From the NCBI GenBank assembly GCA_018609945.1, contig JAHENO010000131.1, positions 1 through 12,912 of the forward strand: 12,912 bases of DNA, given 5' to 3'. This stretch comes from Haloarculaceae archaeon. GTDB taxonomy: Archaea > Halobacteriota > Halobacteria > Halobacteriales > Haloarculaceae. This document shows positions 12,654-12,912 of this stretch, one piece after another. The translations under genes and the position numbers were made by a program. Numbering within the stretch: position 1 is the stretch's first letter; every line of letters begins with the position of its first letter. Below the pieces are notes generated by a model. It saw only the letters and a list, made by a program, of their open reading frames with translations, was not told where the DNA came from and ran no database searches.

Positions 12654-12912
12654 ATGATCGAATCCCTCTTGCGCGTCGACGTCGCGCTGTTTCTTCTCAT
12701 CGGGATTCTCGGCGGGGCCCACTGCATTGGCATGTGTGGGCCGCTCGTGACGCTGTATTCGAAGCAGATGTCTCCCCAGCCGGATGGTGGGACGCCCACG
12801 GCGTCCCGGGGTGGGCGCGGCCACCTCACCACCTACGAGGTCCGCCAGCACGCGCTGTTCAACGTGGGGCGGGCCACGACCTACGCGGTTCTGGGTGCGC
12901 TCTTCGGTGGGC
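12654..12912 (+). CDS. Sulfite exporter TauE/SafE family protein, UreH-like (partial, 5' end)
   Basis: The first 86 codons of a membrane protein run off the window end. It opens MIESLLRVDVALFLLIGILGG, a first membrane helix, leading into AHCIGMCGPLV with H23, C24 and C28. The HCxGMCG motif marks the UreH-like branch of the TauE/SafE superfamily, whose members are linked with heavy-metal/copper handling and cytochrome oxidase assembly. A hydrophilic loop (about 38-65) precedes a second hydrophobic segment beginning NVGRATTYAVLGALFGG. A weak CTAAGA box near 12621-12626 could support a leaderless start at 12654. A copper P-type ATPase or oxidase-maturation genes would be expected downstream, but that is inference. 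Confidence 0.85.
   Translation, partial: MIESLLRVDVALFLLIGILGGAHCIGMCGPLVTLYSKQMSPQPDGGTPTASRGGRGHLTTYEVRQHALFNVGRATTYAVLGALFGG

Noticed and set aside
1..12912. CRISPR array, tRNA/rRNA gene, transposase or prophage genes
   Set aside because: No regularly spaced repeats, cloverleaf-like sequence, rRNA stretch or mobile-element protein motif was seen by eye on either strand.

Overview
The window looks like chromosomal DNA of a haloarchaeon (class Halobacteria). Coding DNA is GC-rich, the predicted proteins are strongly acidic (many Asp/Glu, few Lys), and several genes have a TATA-like box about 25-28 bp before the start codon, which is the haloarchaeal leaderless arrangement. Family names come from reading motifs and from memory; no database search was run.

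Layout. Positions 1-2.6 kb hold housekeeping genes: the 3' end of a catalase-peroxidase (katG), a small haloarchaeal protein on the opposite strand, an extended SDR NAD-dependent epimerase/dehydrogenase, and a convergent low-specificity L-threonine aldolase. A divergent 84-aa double zinc-ribbon protein follows (2.77-3.02 kb). Positions 3.02-3.77 kb form a spacer that is AT-rich up to about 3.6 kb, with at most one doubtful small gene.

Positions 3.77-9.07 kb form the metabolic core, all on the + strand: an IclR-family regulator, an iron-type alcohol dehydrogenase, an aldehyde dehydrogenase starting 2 bases after it, and an APC-superfamily permease. The likely reading is import of a small amine or amino-alcohol type substrate, then two-step oxidation alcohol -> aldehyde -> acid, under IclR control. 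The regulator's promoter carries a perfect 7-3-7 inverted repeat touching the TATA box. The Fe-ADH plus ALDH pairing recalls the choline-to-glycine-betaine pair GbsB/GbsA of Bacillus, but the substrate cannot be read from the sequence.

The permease stop codon abuts, with zero bases between, the stop codon of a convergent two-gene minus-strand unit (9.07-10.9 kb). That unit encodes a calcineurin-like metallophosphoesterase followed by a Mnt/AbiEii-like nucleotidyltransferase-fold protein with an apparently complete acidic triad. A second AT-rich spacer (10.98-11.24 kb) follows. Next come a minus-strand remnant of a small membrane-protein gene that looks frameshifted and an intact 71-aa DUF2892/YgaP-like membrane protein. 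A divergent two-winged-helix regulator and the 5' end of an HCxGMCG-type TauE/SafE (UreH-like) membrane protein close the window. The intergenic region between the DUF2892 gene and the regulator is rich in inverted repeats placed next to both promoters.
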